Origin: Arthrobacter sp. EPSL27
GTDB lineage: Bacteria; Actinomycetota; Actinomycetes; Actinomycetales; Micrococcaceae
Direction of reading: 5' to 3'
DNA length: 64,000 nt
Assembly (NCBI RefSeq): GCF_001512305.1
Contig: NZ_LNUT01000005.1
Span: forward strand, 313,090 to 377,089
Below are positions 32,051 through 41,367 of the stretch, one piece after another (the first letter of the stretch is position 1; each line of letters begins with the position of its first letter). The notes beneath the pieces are model-generated. The model saw only the letters and a program-made list of their open reading frames with translations, was not told the origin of the DNA and did no database searches. The position numbers and the translations under genes are program-made.

Positions 32051-32536
32051 TCAGCCTGCGGCCTCCTCGACCCCCGCCGTCGGCTGGTGCAGCACCGGGA
32101 AGTTGACGCTCCGGGCGATGAAGCAGACCTTGTTCGCCGCGGCGTGCAGTTCCTCCAGGAGGCCTTCCGCTGCCGGGGCGGCCAGGGTCACACGGGGCTT
32201 GAGCGTGGCCGATTCGAACTGCCCGCTGCCGTCCCGGTTGGTGCGCATCAGGGCCTCGGCCTGGTCCTCGTAGGCCGTCACCACCACGCCGTGCTTCACG
32301 GCCACGTGCAGGAAGGACAGCATGTGGCACTGCGACAGCGCGGCCAGCAGCAGCTGCTCCGGGTTGTACCGGTCCCGGTCGCCGTGGAAGGTGGGGTCCG
32401 CGGAACCCTTGAGCACCGGCAGGCCGGGGATCTCGACGTCGTGGTCGCGGGAATAGCCGCGGTACGACGCCGTCCCTTCGCCCAGGTTCCCGGTCCAGCG
32501 GACTGTCAGCGCATAGCGGTGCTCGTCGAGGCTCAT
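32051..32536 (-). CDS. OsmC family peroxiredoxin
   Basis: A 161-residue OsmC/Ohr-fold protein that reduces organic hydroperoxides with two Cys. The peroxidatic Cys is in LAALSQCHMLSFLH near 95 and the resolving Cys in AANKVCFIARSVNFPV near 143. The N-terminal SRDHDVEIPGLPVLKGSADP favours the OsmC/YhfA branch over Ohr. ATG 32536 follows TAGGCT by six bases with no Shine-Dalgarno, so the mRNA is probably leaderless. The pepN terminator lies just upstream. Confidence 0.9.
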   Translation of the reverse strand: MSLDEHRYALTVRWTGNLGEGTASYRGYSRDHDVEIPGLPVLKGSADPTFHGDRDRYNPEQLLLAALSQCHMLSFLHVAVKHGVVVTAYEDQAEALMRTNRDGSGQFESATLKPRVTLAAPAAEGLLEELHAAANKVCFIARSVNFPVLHQPTAGVEEAAG

Positions 32537-32556
32537 GGCACCAGCCTAGAACGCAA

Positions 32557-32587
32557 AACCCCGGCGCCGCACAGCAGCGCCGGGGTT
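32557..32587 (-). terminator. Terminator of pepN
   Basis: A perfect 11-bp stem AACCCCGGCGC/GCGCCGGGGTT with a nine-base loop lies 22 bases beyond the pepN stop; on the minus strand it is followed by TTGCGTT. Confidence 0.75.
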
Positions 32588-32609
32588 CCTGCGGGTCGGT
32601 GGCTGCCGG

Positions 32610-35162
32610 TCAGACGTCGGCGGCGCGGGCCCGCAGGGCGCGGGCCACGCCGTCGCGGTTTTCCAGCATCATCCGGCGCAGAGCCGCGCTGTCCTCCGGC
32701 AGCGAGGCGAGGAACTCATCGGTCCGGTCCACGGTGGCCTGGGTGGCCAGCTGCGCCGGGTAGAGCCCGACGACGATCTGCTGCGCCAGCGCGTGTGTGC
32801 GCTCCTTGACGATGCCCGGGACGGCGTCGAAGTACTTCGCGGCGTACGGCTCCAGCAGGGACGGATCGAGCACCCGGGTAAAGCCGGCCACCGCCGAGCC
32901 CTGCAGGGCGTTGGACAGCTCGCCCTTGACCACAATCGACTCCCACGCGGCGGACTTGGCCTCCGGTGTCGGAATCGCCGCCTTGGCCAGGGCGGCCGCG
33001 TTCTGGCCGGTGGCGGTGTTGTCGTGCCCGAGTTCGGCGTCGATCTGCTCCTGCCCGGCCCGGCCGCCGGCAACCAGGGAAGTCAGCAGTTCCCAGCGCA
33101 GGTCCTGATCCACGGCGAGTCCCGCCAGCGTCACGCTGCCGTCCAGCAGGCCGGCCACGGTGTCGAGCTGGCCGGCGCTGCGGGCCAGCAGCGCGTAGGA
33201 CTTGACGAACTGCAGCTGCGCGTCGGAGCCCGCGGGAACGGCGGAAGCCAGCTGCCAGAGCCGGTCGGCGGCTGCCACCGTGGTGGCTTCCTTGTGTTCG
33301 GCCGCCACGTAGAAGTTCAACGTGGTGGCCAGCTGGCGCAGCTGGACCAGGATCACCGAGGAATCGGATTCCTCCGCGATGTTGGCCAGGATCAGTTCCA
33401 CATAGCCGCGGGCGGGCGTCTCGCCGTCGCGGGCCGCATCCCAGGCCGAGCCCCACACCAGGGTGCGGGGCAGGCTCTGGCTGAAGTCCTTGAGGTGCGC
33501 GGTGGCGGTGGCCAGGGATTCCGGGTCGAGCCGGACCTTGGCGTAGGCGAGGTCGTCGTCGTTGAGCAGGATCAGGTGCGGCCGGGCGCGTCCGGCCAGC
33601 GCCGGCACGTCGGTGCGGACGCCGTCGACGTCGAGCTCCTCGCGGTGGACCCGCTCCAGTTTCCCGGCTTCATTGAGGTTGTAGAAGCCGACGGCGAGCC
33701 GGTGCGGGCGCAGGGTGGGCTGGGCCTCGGTGGCGGACTGCAGGATCGCGAAGGAGGAGATGGTGCCGTCCCCGTCCACGGACAGTTCGGGCTTGAGCGT
33801 GTTGACGCCGGCGGTCTCCAGCCATAGCCGGCCCCACTGGTCCAGGTCGCGGCCGCTGGCCTTCTCCAGTTCCACCATCAGGTCGCTGAGCTCGGTGTTG
33901 CGCCAGGCGTGCTTGCTGAAGTACTCGCGGACACCGGCCATGAACTGCTCCGGGCCCACCCAGGCCACCAGCTGGCGGAGCACCGAGGCGCCCTTGGCGT
34001 AGGTGATGCCGTCGAAGTTGACCTCGACGTCCTCCAGGTCGTTGATCTCGGCGAAGATCGGGTGCGTCGTCGGGAGCTGGTCCTGGCGGTAGGCCCAGGA
34101 CTTTTCCACCGAGGCGAAGGTGGTCCAGGCGTGGTCGAACCTGGTGTTCTCCACGGCGGCCAGGTGGGACATGTACTCGGCGAAGGACTCGTTGAGCCAG
34201 AGGTCGTTCCACCAGCGCATGGTGACCAGGTCCCCGAACCACATGTGCGCCAGCTCGTGCAGAACGGTGATGGCGCGGCGTTCCACCTGGGCGTCGGTGA
34301 CCTTGCTGCGGAAGACGTAGCCTTCCAGGATGGTCACGGCCCCGGCGTTCTCCATGGCCCCGGCGTTGAACTCCGGAACGAACAGCTGGTCGTACTTCTC
34401 GAACGGGTACGGGCAGCCGAACTGGGCCTCAAAGAACTCGAAGCCCTGGCGGGTGAGCTCGAAGATGTTGTCCGCGTCCAGGTACTGCATCAGTGATTTG
34501 CGGGCAAAGACGCCCAGCGGGGTGACTTTCCCGTCGGCGGACACCACTTCGCTGCGGACTGACTGGTACGGACCGGCGATCAGCGCAGTGACGTAGGAGG
34601 AGAGCCGCGGGGTGGGGGCAAATTCCCAGACGGAGCGGGCGCCGCCTTCGGTGCCGGGGATGGTTTCCACGGGCGCCGGGGTGGGGGAGTTGGAGATGAC
34701 GTCCCAGTGCGACGGCGCAATCACCGTGAACGTGAAAGTGGCCTTGAGGTCGGGCTGTTCAAACACCGCGAACATCCGCCGGGAATCCGGAACCTCGAAC
34801 TGGGTGTAGAGGTACACCTCGTGGTCCACCGGGTCCACGAAGCGGTGGAGCCCCTCGCCGGTGTTCATGTAGGGGGCCTCGGCCACCACCAGCAGCTCGT
34901 TGACCTCCTCCAGCTCCGGAAGCTGGATCCGGACGCCATCGGAGACCTCGGCGGGATCAAGCTCGCGCCCGTTCAGGGTCACGCTCTGCACGGTGTCGGT
35001 GACGGCGTCGATGAACGTCGAGGACCCCGGTGTGGCCGTGAACTTCACGGCCGTAGTGGAGCCGAAGACCCGCTCCCCGCGGGTGAGGTCCAGCTCGACC
35101 TCGTAGGAGTCGACGTCGATCAGTTGGGCGCGCTCGCGTGCTTCGGCGCGCGTCAGGTTCAT
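32610..35162 (-). CDS. pepN: Aminopeptidase N (M1 metallopeptidase)
   Basis: An 850-residue cytoplasmic zinc aminopeptidase. The substrate-binding motif is FNAGAMENAGAVT near 280, the zinc site HELAHMWFGD near 317 with the third ligand in NESFAEY 19 residues later, and the catalytic Tyr region follows. The C-terminal half is the ERAP1-like helical domain. Start ATG 35162; a TTG three codons upstream (35171) is better placed for the GGAGG at about 35180 and may be the true start. The reading frame stays open about 570 codons further upstream, antisense to DUF1648 and rpiB, which is an artefact of high GC. Confidence 0.95.
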   Translation of the reverse strand: MNLTRAEARERAQLIDVDSYEVELDLTRGERVFGSTTAVKFTATPGSSTFIDAVTDTVQSVTLNGRELDPAEVSDGVRIQLPELEEVNELLVVAEAPYMNTGEGLHRFVDPVDHEVYLYTQFEVPDSRRMFAVFEQPDLKATFTFTVIAPSHWDVISNSPTPAPVETIPGTEGGARSVWEFAPTPRLSSYVTALIAGPYQSVRSEVVSADGKVTPLGVFARKSLMQYLDADNIFELTRQGFEFFEAQFGCPYPFEKYDQLFVPEFNAGAMENAGAVTILEGYVFRSKVTDAQVERRAITVLHELAHMWFGDLVTMRWWNDLWLNESFAEYMSHLAAVENTRFDHAWTTFASVEKSWAYRQDQLPTTHPIFAEINDLEDVEVNFDGITYAKGASVLRQLVAWVGPEQFMAGVREYFSKHAWRNTELSDLMVELEKASGRDLDQWGRLWLETAGVNTLKPELSVDGDGTISSFAILQSATEAQPTLRPHRLAVGFYNLNEAGKLERVHREELDVDGVRTDVPALAGRARPHLILLNDDDLAYAKVRLDPESLATATAHLKDFSQSLPRTLVWGSAWDAARDGETPARGYVELILANIAEESDSSVILVQLRQLATTLNFYVAAEHKEATTVAAADRLWQLASAVPAGSDAQLQFVKSYALLARSAGQLDTVAGLLDGSVTLAGLAVDQDLRWELLTSLVAGGRAGQEQIDAELGHDNTATGQNAAALAKAAIPTPEAKSAAWESIVVKGELSNALQGSAVAGFTRVLDPSLLEPYAAKYFDAVPGIVKERTHALAQQIVVGLYPAQLATQATVDRTDEFLASLPEDSAALRRMMLENRDGVARALRARAADV

Positions 35163-35306
35163 TCCGGGCAAAGTGGGGCCTCCAGGGACGGATAAGGGTG
35201 GGAACTTGATACTGTGAAGCCATTCTTTCACTTCTGCACTGCTTGGCAAGTTGCCCAGGTCACACCAAGATATCGAACGCCGGGGCCCCGGAGTAGCGTT
35301 GGAGGC

Positions 35307-36308
35307 ATGGGAAAGCTTCGAGATTCCGCGGACGTCAGGGCGCTCCGCTTTGCGGTGGGTTTCCCGCTGATGCTCGCCGCCGGGTTTGTGGTGTGTGCTT
35401 TCCTGATCCGCTCCGACCTGCCCGAGCCGCTGGCGGTGCGCTGGTCCGGGGGCGTGGCCGTGGACTTCGCGCCGTTCGGGTCCGTTATTGCGGCGGGCGC
35501 GGCGCTGATCGTGCTGGCCGGCTGGGCCGTCCTGGTCCAGGCCGTGCCGCTGTCCCGCCCCGCCATCATGCGCAGGATCATGATGGGCATGGGACTGTCC
35601 GTGAGCCTTTTCATCACCACCGTGCTGGCCGCGGTGCTGGTGGGCCAGCTCGGCCTCGACGGCGCGGACCAGGCCCAAGTGGATGTCGCGGTGCTGGCCA
35701 TGGGCAGCGGCGCGGCCCTGGGGCTGGGCGTGGTGATGGGCTTCGTGTTCAAAGCCGACGAGCGCTGGTCCACGGAGGATGACCGGGCCATGGAAGCGGC
35801 GCTGGCCCGCGAACTTGATCCCGACCTGGCCCGCGATTCCGTCAGCCTGTGGGTGCACGCCCGCAGCTCCGTCTTTGTGATGCTCGGGATCGCCACCCTG
35901 CTGCCTGCCGCGCTCCTCACGATTGCCGTGCCCTGGCTCGCTGCCCTGCTCGCTGCCCTGGCCCTGCTTGCGGCCGCGTGCCTGTTTGCCCGCATCCGCG
36001 TGGACCGGGCCGGCCTGCGCGTGTTTGCCGCCGGGTTCGTCAGGGTCGCGGACGTGCCCGCGGCCGCCATCGAGGCCGCGACCCCCAAGGACGTCAAGGC
36101 AGCCGACTACGGAGGCTGGGGCTACAGGAGCCACGGAACCGCAACGGCGCTGCTGGTCAGCAGCGGCCCCGCCGTCGTCGTCGACCGCTCCGACGGCCGC
36201 ACCCTGACGGTCAGCGGCGGCAGCGCCACGACGGCGGACAACATCGCCCAGGTGATCTCCCGCGTCGCGGCGCGGGCGCACCGGCCCGGCAACGGCACCA
36301 CATTGTGA
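35307..36308 (+). CDS. DUF1648-like membrane protein
   Basis: A 333-residue protein with four membrane segments in the first 150 residues and two more near 195-235, ending in a soluble beta-rich tail. RSDLPEPLAVRWSGGVAVDF near 35 is the DUF1648 signature, found in SdpI-like and related membrane proteins. The C-terminal part around VRVADVPAAAIEAATPKDV and ALLVSSGPAVVVDRSDGR resembles bacterial PH-like domains. Function unknown. ATG 35307 has both TAGCGT seven bases upstream and an overlapping GGAGG, so either leaderless or leadered starts are possible. It is divergent from pepN. Confidence 0.8.
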   Translation: MGKLRDSADVRALRFAVGFPLMLAAGFVVCAFLIRSDLPEPLAVRWSGGVAVDFAPFGSVIAAGAALIVLAGWAVLVQAVPLSRPAIMRRIMMGMGLSVSLFITTVLAAVLVGQLGLDGADQAQVDVAVLAMGSGAALGLGVVMGFVFKADERWSTEDDRAMEAALARELDPDLARDSVSLWVHARSSVFVMLGIATLLPAALLTIAVPWLAALLAALALLAAACLFARIRVDRAGLRVFAAGFVRVADVPAAAIEAATPKDVKAADYGGWGYRSHGTATALLVSSGPAVVVDRSDGRTLTVSGGSATTADNIAQVISRVAARAHRPGNGTTL

Positions 36309-36428
36309 AGTCCCGGAGGTTAGCCGGGCAGGCCGCCCGGCCGCGGCCCTAGTAGGCTTGGGAACAGCCCCCACACCCGCAGCAGCAGCCCCGCGACCCC
36401 GGCAGCTGCCCGACCGAACGGATACGCC

Positions 36429-36920
36429 GTGACCCCTTCCGACTTCCCGCGCGTGCACATCGCCACCGACCACGCCGGCATGGAACTGAGCGCCCACCTC
36501 GTCAGCCACCTCACCGCGAAAGGCTACGAGGTGGTGGACCACGGGCCGAAGGTCTACGACGCCCTGGATGACTACCCCTCGTTCTGCATCAATGCCGCCC
36601 GCGCCGTGGTGGCCGACCAGGAAAACGGCACCAGCGCCCTCGGGATCGTGCTGGGCGGCTCGGGCAACGGCGAACAGATCGCCGCCAACAAGGTCAAGGG
36701 CGTCCGCGCCGCGCTGGCCTGGAACCTGTCCACCGCCAAGCTCGCCCGGGAGCACAACGACGCCAATGTGGTGGCCGTCGGCGGACGCCAGCACAGCGTC
36801 GAGGAGGCCACGGAAATCATCGAGGCGTTCCTGGCCGAACCCTTCAGCAACGATGAGCGCCACGTCCGCCGGATCGGCAAAATCGCCACCTACGAGCGCA
36901 CCGGCGAGGTCGTCGAGTAG
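36429..36920 (+). CDS. rpiB: Ribose-5-phosphate isomerase B
   Basis: A 163-residue RpiB that interconverts ribose-5-P and ribulose-5-P in the pentose phosphate pathway. IATDHAGMEL near 11 binds the phosphate, and GIVLGGSGNGEQIAANKVKGVRAA near 72 is the active site. As in mycobacterial RpiB, the Cys used as base in E. coli is replaced (GGSGNG) and the nearby Glu takes that role. TAGGCT about 70 bases upstream is a possible -10. GTG 36429 has only a weak ribosome-binding site. The stop codon shares one base with the nei start. Confidence 0.93.
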   Translation: MTPSDFPRVHIATDHAGMELSAHLVSHLTAKGYEVVDHGPKVYDALDDYPSFCINAARAVVADQENGTSALGIVLGGSGNGEQIAANKVKGVRAALAWNLSTAKLAREHNDANVVAVGGRQHSVEEATEIIEAFLAEPFSNDERHVRRIGKIATYERTGEVVE

Positions 36921-37858
36921 TGCCGGAGGGGCATTCCGTCCACCGGCTGGCCCGCCAGTTCGGGGACGTCTTCGCGGGGGAGCGGCTGGCGGTCTCCAGC
37001 CCGCAGGGCCGGTTCAGCCAGGGCGCGGCGCTGCTGGACGGCCACACGCTCACCGGAGCCGTGGCGCACGGCAAGCACCTCTTCCTGGAGTTTGAACACG
37101 GGCTCGTGCTGCACGTCCACCTCGGCCTCTACGGCGCCTGGGACTTCGGCGGCGATGAGAGCTTCCGCGGCGCGTCCAGCATCGGTGCACCCCGCAAGGT
37201 GGGGGAGCGGGAGGAGTACGACGCAGTCGGTGGGGATGCTGCCGGGGCGGACGGCGCTGGCGGGCCCGCCGGATACGCCGGCCCGCCCCCGCCGCTCGGA
37301 GCCGTCCGCGTCCGGCTCGCCGGCGCCCACGGCTGGGCCGACCTCCGCGGCGCAACCACCTGTGCGGCGATCACCGAAGCGGAGGCCGCCGCCGTCGTGG
37401 CCCGGCTTGGCCCGGACCCGCTGCGGAACCTTCCCGGCGACCGGGACTCCTTCACGGACGCCGTCCTGGCCAGGCGCACACCCCTCGCTGCCCTCCTGAT
37501 GGACCAGAAAGTCGTTTCCGGGATCGGCAACGTGTACCGCGCCGAACTGCTGTTCCGGCAGTGCCTCGACCCCTGGCTGCCCGGAAACCGGCTCCCCGAC
37601 GAGGATGCGCGGCGGCTCTGGGACGATACCGTCGCCATGATGTCCGACGGCGTCCGCGACGGCCGGATCATCACCACGCCTTCGCAGTACTGGTCCGCCG
37701 GCGCGACCGCCGCGGGGCCCGCCACGGCAGCGCCGGAGGAGGCCCACTTCGTCTACCGGCGGCACGGCCTGGACTGCCGGGTCTGCGGAACGCCGGTGGC
37801 AATCACCGAACTCGCCACCCGGAAGCTCTACTGGTGCCCGGCCTGCCAGGCGCCCTGA
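36920..37858 (+). CDS. nei: Fpg/Nei family DNA glycosylase/AP lyase
   Basis: A 312-residue base-excision repair enzyme. After Met removal it begins PEGHSVHRLAR, giving the catalytic Pro and Glu; the H after PEG favours the Nei (endonuclease VIII) branch over Fpg. The helix-two-turn-helix segment LMDQKVVSGIGNVYRAELLF near 194 and the C-terminal zinc finger CRVCG...CPACQ near 286-310 are intact. A Gly/Ala-rich insert near 95-125 is likely a surface loop. GTG 36920 overlaps the rpiB stop by one base, so the genes are translationally coupled. Confidence 0.93.
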   Translation: MPEGHSVHRLARQFGDVFAGERLAVSSPQGRFSQGAALLDGHTLTGAVAHGKHLFLEFEHGLVLHVHLGLYGAWDFGGDESFRGASSIGAPRKVGEREEYDAVGGDAAGADGAGGPAGYAGPPPPLGAVRVRLAGAHGWADLRGATTCAAITEAEAAAVVARLGPDPLRNLPGDRDSFTDAVLARRTPLAALLMDQKVVSGIGNVYRAELLFRQCLDPWLPGNRLPDEDARRLWDDTVAMMSDGVRDGRIITTPSQYWSAGATAAGPATAAPEEAHFVYRRHGLDCRVCGTPVAITELATRKLYWCPACQAP

Positions 37859-37880
37859 CCGGATGTAGGTGCCGCCCATC

Positions 37881-37943
37881 CCATCGATTGCTCCGTAGCC
37901 GCCCTTTGACCCGCGGGAAGGGCAGATACGGAGCAGTCGATGG
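37881..37943. repeat. Long imperfect inverted repeat downstream of nei
   Basis: Arms 37881-37897 and 37927-37943 are 17 bases each with one mismatch (CCATCGAYTGCTCCGTA), and an inner GCCCTT/AAGGGC extends the stem. It lies between nei and the terminator of the convergent tRNA-Gly and could form a cruciform or terminate nei transcription. Confidence 0.7.
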
Positions 37944-37956
37944 TGCAGAAACGAAA

Positions 37957-37980
37957 AAAGCCCCTCCGCGGAGGGGCTTT
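37957..37980 (-). terminator. Intrinsic terminator of tRNA-Gly
   Basis: AAAGCCCCTCC/GGAGGGGCTTT with a two-base loop; on the minus strand it is followed by a T6 run. It lies 13 bases after the tRNA 3' end and may also stop nei transcripts. Confidence 0.9.
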
Positions 37981-37993
37981 CGTCATATCTCGG

Positions 37994-38064
37994 AGGGGAC
38001 GACGGGAATCGAACCCGCGTAATCAGTTTGGAAGACTGAGGCTTTACCATTAAGCTACGTCCCC
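37994..38064 (-). tRNA. tRNA-Gly (anticodon TCC)
   Basis: Acceptor GGGGACG/CGTCCCC with T73, short D arm GCTTAATGGTAAAGC, anticodon stem TCAGT/ACTGA around loop CTTCCAA (anticodon TCC), and T arm GGTTCGATTCC are intact. It is 71 nt without CCA. Confidence 0.95.
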
Positions 38065-38146
38065 GGGAATTTGCAGGATGTTTCCTGCATAACTTCCGGG
38101 CGGCTGTTGAAGCCGGATACAACTAAACCCAATTCAGGGCCCCGGT

Positions 38147-38175
38147 GTCAAATGTGCAAACCGGCACATTTTGAC
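38147..38175. promoter_or_regulatory. Inverted repeat in the tRNA-Pro upstream region
   Basis: GTCAAATGTGC/GCACATTTTGAC with a six-base centre lies just upstream of TAGACT (38178-38183), a likely -10 of tRNA-Pro. Its right arm includes TTGAC, a -35-like sequence. It may be an operator or a dispersed palindrome. Confidence 0.45.
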
Positions 38176-38197
38176 CGTAGACTGTTCTGTGCACTTA

Positions 38198-38272
38198 CGG
38201 GGTGTAGCTCAGCTTGGCTAGAGCACCTGCTTTGGGAGCAGGAAGTCGCAGGTTCAAATCCTGTCACCCCGA
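38198..38272 (+). tRNA. tRNA-Pro (anticodon TGG)
   Basis: Acceptor CGGGGTG/CACCCCG with A73, D arm GCTCAGCTTGGCTAGAGC, anticodon arm CCTGC-TTTGGGA-GCAGG with anticodon TGG, and T arm GGTTCAAATCC are intact. It is 75 nt without CCA and lies upstream of tig. Confidence 0.96.
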
Positions 38273-38339
38273 CTCTGCTGGTACCGCCAGGCCTTGGCGG
38301 TGCAGAACCCCACCCCCTAAAACCAGGAGTACTTAGACT

Positions 38340-39737
38340 GTGAAGAGCGCTGTCGAGAACCTCACCCCCACGCGGGTCAAGCTCAATGTTGAGGTCCCCT
38401 TTGAGGAATTGAAGCCCAGCATCGCAGAGGCATACAAGACTGTTGCTTCGCAGATCCAGGTCCCCGGCTTCCGCAAGGGCAAGGTCCCCTCCAAGCTGAT
38501 CGACCAGCGCGTCGGCCGCGGCTACGTGCTGGAGACGGCCATTAACGAAGGCCTCAACGGCTGGTACCAGGCTGCTGTCCAGGAAACCGGCATCCGCCCC
38601 CTGAGCCGCCCCGAGGTTGAAATCACCGAGGTTCCGGACCCGTCCGCCACCGACGGCGAACTCAAGTTCCACGCCGAGGTTGACGTCCGCCCCGAGATCG
38701 AACTGCCGGACTACGCCGGCATCAAGGTTGAGGTTGCCGCCGCCGAGTCCACCGACGCCGACGTCGACAAGGCCCTGGATGAACTCCGCGGCCGCTTCGG
38801 CACCCTCAAGTCCGTCGACCGCCCCGCGGCCGATAAGGACTTCCTCACGATCGACATCGCGGCCTCCATCGACGGCGCCGAGGTCGACTCCGCCAGCGGC
38901 CTGTCCTACCAGGTGGGCGCCGGCACCATGCTCGAAGGGCTCGACGAGGCCGTTACCGGCCTCAGCGCTGACGAGGACGCCATCTTCAACACCACCCTCG
39001 TGGGCGGCGACCACGCCGGTGAGGCTGCCCAGGTCAAGGTCGTTGTGAAGTCCGTCAAGGAGCGCGAACTGCCCGAGGCTGACGACGACTTCGCCCAGCT
39101 GGCCTCCGAATTCGACACGCTGGCCGAACTGCGCGAGGACCTCGCCAAGCAGGCAGCAGAGTCCAAGGTTGTCGAGCAGGGCGTTGAAGCCCGCGACAAG
39201 GTCCTCGACAAGCTGGTTGAGCTGGTCGAGGTTCCGGTTCCGGACTCCGTCGTCGAAGAGCAGCTGGAACAGCACTTCAGCGCCGAGAACGCCCACGGTG
39301 AAGGCGAGCACGACACCGAGGAGCACCGCGCCGAGGTCAAGGCCAACACCGAGCGTGCCTTCCAGAACGAGATCATCCTTGACGCCATCGCGGAAAAGGA
39401 AGAAGTCAACGTCAGCCAGAACGAGCTGATCGACTACATCGTCACCACCGCCAGCCAGTACGGCATGGATCCGAACCAGTTCGCCCAGATCATCGATCAG
39501 AGCGGCCAGGTCCCCATGATGGTTTCCGAGGTCCGCCGCCGCAAGGCCCTGGCCGTCGTCCTGGGCCAGGCCGAGGTCACCGACTCCGAGGGCAACAAGG
39601 TTGACCTCAGCGACTTCGTCCGCCCCGGCGGCGAAGAGGCACCGGCCGAGGCTGAGACCGCCGTCGAGTCCGACGTCGAGGAAGCCGCTTCCGAGGAAGC
39701 TCCCAAGAACGATGACCCGGCAGCAGTGAAGTTCTAG
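38340..39737 (+). CDS. tig: Trigger factor
   Basis: A 465-residue ribosome-associated chaperone and peptidyl-prolyl isomerase. The ribosome-docking loop GFRKGKVP lies near 44 in the N-terminal domain. The FKBP-like domain covers about 150-250 ([20 protein letters not shown]). The long helical C-terminal domain has arms that cradle nascent chains. The last 50 residues are an acidic Ala/Glu tail typical of actinobacterial trigger factors. AGGAG lies ten bases before GTG 38340. Placement directly before clpP1-clpP2-clpX matches the widely conserved tig-clp order. Confidence 0.96.
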   Translation: MKSAVENLTPTRVKLNVEVPFEELKPSIAEAYKTVASQIQVPGFRKGKVPSKLIDQRVGRGYVLETAINEGLNGWYQAAVQETGIRPLSRPEVEITEVPDPSATDGELKFHAEVDVRPEIELPDYAGIKVEVAAAESTDADVDKALDELRGRFGTLKSVDRPAADKDFLTIDIAASIDGAEVDSASGLSYQVGAGTMLEGLDEAVTGLSADEDAIFNTTLVGGDHAGEAAQVKVVVKSVKERELPEADDDFAQLASEFDTLAELREDLAKQAAESKVVEQGVEARDKVLDKLVELVEVPVPDSVVEEQLEQHFSAENAHGEGEHDTEEHRAEVKANTERAFQNEIILDAIAEKEEVNVSQNELIDYIVTTASQYGMDPNQFAQIIDQSGQVPMMVSEVRRRKALAVVLGQAEVTDSEGNKVDLSDFVRPGGEEAPAEAETAVESDVEEAASEEAPKNDDPAAVKF

Positions 39738-39764
39738 CACTTCCCGCACCCGCGTTACCTGCCC

Positions 39765-39793
39765 GCACCCCCGGATCCATGATCCGGGGGTGC
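39765..39793 (+). terminator. Terminator after tig
   Basis: A perfect 13-bp stem GCACCCCCGGATC/GATCCGGGGGTGC with a CAT loop is followed by a short T run. It separates tig from the clpP operon. Confidence 0.85.
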
Positions 39794-39834
39794 GGCGCTT
39801 TTAAGCCCACGATGAACCCGTCCGGGCAAACGTG

Positions 39835-39845
39835 CGCCGTCAGCG
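39835..39845. promoter_or_regulatory. ClgR-like operator upstream of clpP1
   Basis: CGC-CGTCA-GCG followed by AAC matches the CGC-N5-GCG core of ClgR sites that activate clpP operons in Corynebacterium and Streptomyces. It lies about 140 bases before the clpP1 ATG and 42 bases before a TAGTGT hexamer (39887-39892) that may be the -10. Confidence 0.55.
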
Positions 39846-39986
39846 AACAGCCCCGCGCTTGAGCACAAAGCAGGCGGGAAAACGGTTAGTGTCCATGTAG
39901 GAAAGTTCAGTGAGGCCGTAGTTCAGGGCCAAAGTTCTGGGACGACGTCCCAGGGCGTCACCGTCGCCAGCGAGAGGTAAGTACAC

Positions 39987-40646
39987 ATGTCACAGCAAGC
40001 AGGGGCCCCCCGGATGGCTACTGTCGATCCGGCAGCCCAGGATAACTACATTTACAACCGCCTGCTGAAAGAGCGCATCATCTGGCTCGGCTCCGAGGTC
40101 CGCGACGAAAACGCCAACGCGATCTGCTCCCAGCTGCTGCTGCTCTCGGCCGAGAATCCCGAGAAGGACATCTACCTCTACATCAACTCCCCGGGCGGCT
40201 CCGTCACCGCCGGCATGGCCATCTACGACACCATGCAGTTCATCCCGAACGACGTCGTCACCGTCGCCACCGGCCTGGCCGCCTCGATGGGGCAGTTCCT
40301 GCTCTCCTCCGGCACCAAGGGCAAGCGCTACGCCACCCCCAACGCCCGCATCCTGATGCACCAGCCCTCCGGCGGAATCGGCGGCACGGCCTCCGACATC
40401 AAGATCCAGGCCGAGCTGATCCTGCACATGAAGAAGGTCATGGCCGAACTCACGGCAGACCAGACCGGCCAGACGGTGGAAACCATCCTCAAGGACAACG
40501 ACCGGGACAAGTGGTTCACGGCCAAGGAAGCCCTGGAATACGGCTTCTTCGACAAGATCGCGGCGCACGCGGGCTCCGTGGCTGGCGGCGGCGGAACCAA
40601 CGCCAACGGCGATGAAACTGGCGACGACACCGCCACCCAGAACTGA
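39987..40646 (+). CDS. clpP1: ATP-dependent Clp protease proteolytic subunit 1
   Basis: A 219-residue serine peptidase subunit. The catalytic Ser lies in [11 protein letters not shown] near 98, the His in LMHQPSGG near 123, and the Asp further on near 172. [19 protein letters not shown] is the family block before the Ser. In actinobacteria ClpP1 and ClpP2 form a mixed tetradecamer that works with ClpX or ClpC1. The final 25 residues are a Gly/Thr/Asp tail. clpP2 starts 33 bases downstream, so the pair forms an operon. Confidence 0.96.
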   Translation: MSQQAGAPRMATVDPAAQDNYIYNRLLKERIIWLGSEVRDENANAICSQLLLLSAENPEKDIYLYINSPGGSVTAGMAIYDTMQFIPNDVVTVATGLAASMGQFLLSSGTKGKRYATPNARILMHQPSGGIGGTASDIKIQAELILHMKKVMAELTADQTGQTVETILKDNDRDKWFTAKEALEYGFFDKIAAHAGSVAGGGGTNANGDETGDDTATQN

Positions 40647-40679
40647 CCCGGCACAGCAACGAATTCAGGAGCAATGACC

Positions 40680-41339
40680 ATGAACTACAACTTCGGTTCG
40701 ACGGCGGGCAACCTGCCCGCCAGCCGCTACGTGCTGCCGCAGTTCGAAGAGCGTACCCCTTACGGCTTCAAACGCCAGGATCCCTACACCAAGCTCTTTG
40801 AGGACCGCATCATCTTCCTCGGGGTCCAGGTGGACGACGCCTCCGCCGACGACATCATGGCGCAGCTGCTGGTGCTCGAGTCCACCGACCCGGACCGCGA
40901 CATCACGCTCTACATCAACTCCCCGGGCGGGTCCTTCACCGCCATGACGGCGATCTACGACACCATGACGTACATCCGCCCGGAGATCCAGACCGTCTGC
41001 CTCGGCCAGGCCGCCAGTGCCGCCGCCGTTCTCCTCGCGGCCGGCACGCCGGGCAAGCGCCTGGCCCTGCCGAACGCCCGCGTGCTGATCCACCAGCCGT
41101 CGCTCTCCGGCGGCCAGGGCGGGCAGGCCTCCGACCTGGAAATCCAGGCCGCCGAGGTCATGCGTATGCGTTCGTGGCTCGAAGACACCCTGGCCCACCA
41201 CTCCGGCCGCACGCCGGAGCAGGTCAACAACGACATCGAGCGCGACAAGATCCTCACCGCCGCCGAGGCCATGCAGTACGGCCTGATCGACCAAGTGCTG
41301 GATTCGCGCAAGATCAAGCCGCAGGCGATCTCCAAGTAG
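40680..41339 (+). CDS. clpP2: ATP-dependent Clp protease proteolytic subunit 2
   Basis: A 219-residue ClpP paralogue, partner of ClpP1. [19 protein letters not shown], the Ser motif [11 protein letters not shown] and the His motif [14 protein letters not shown] are intact, the last being typical of ClpP2. ATG 40680 is preferred over the ATG two codons earlier (40674), because AGGAG lies eight bases upstream of the former and only two of the latter. It follows clpP1 closely and is followed by a strong terminator. Confidence 0.95.
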   Translation: MNYNFGSTAGNLPASRYVLPQFEERTPYGFKRQDPYTKLFEDRIIFLGVQVDDASADDIMAQLLVLESTDPDRDITLYINSPGGSFTAMTAIYDTMTYIRPEIQTVCLGQAASAAAVLLAAGTPGKRLALPNARVLIHQPSLSGGQGGQASDLEIQAAEVMRMRSWLEDTLAHHSGRTPEQVNNDIERDKILTAAEAMQYGLIDQVLDSRKIKPQAISK

Positions 41340-41367
41340 CGCACCAAGTACGTCACAAGCAGTTTCC

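Noticed and set aside
32610-36863. One 1417-codon minus-strand open frame running from pepN across DUF1648 and rpiB
   Set aside because: PepN similarity begins at 35162 and the upstream part is antisense to two well-supported genes; high GC keeps antisense frames open.
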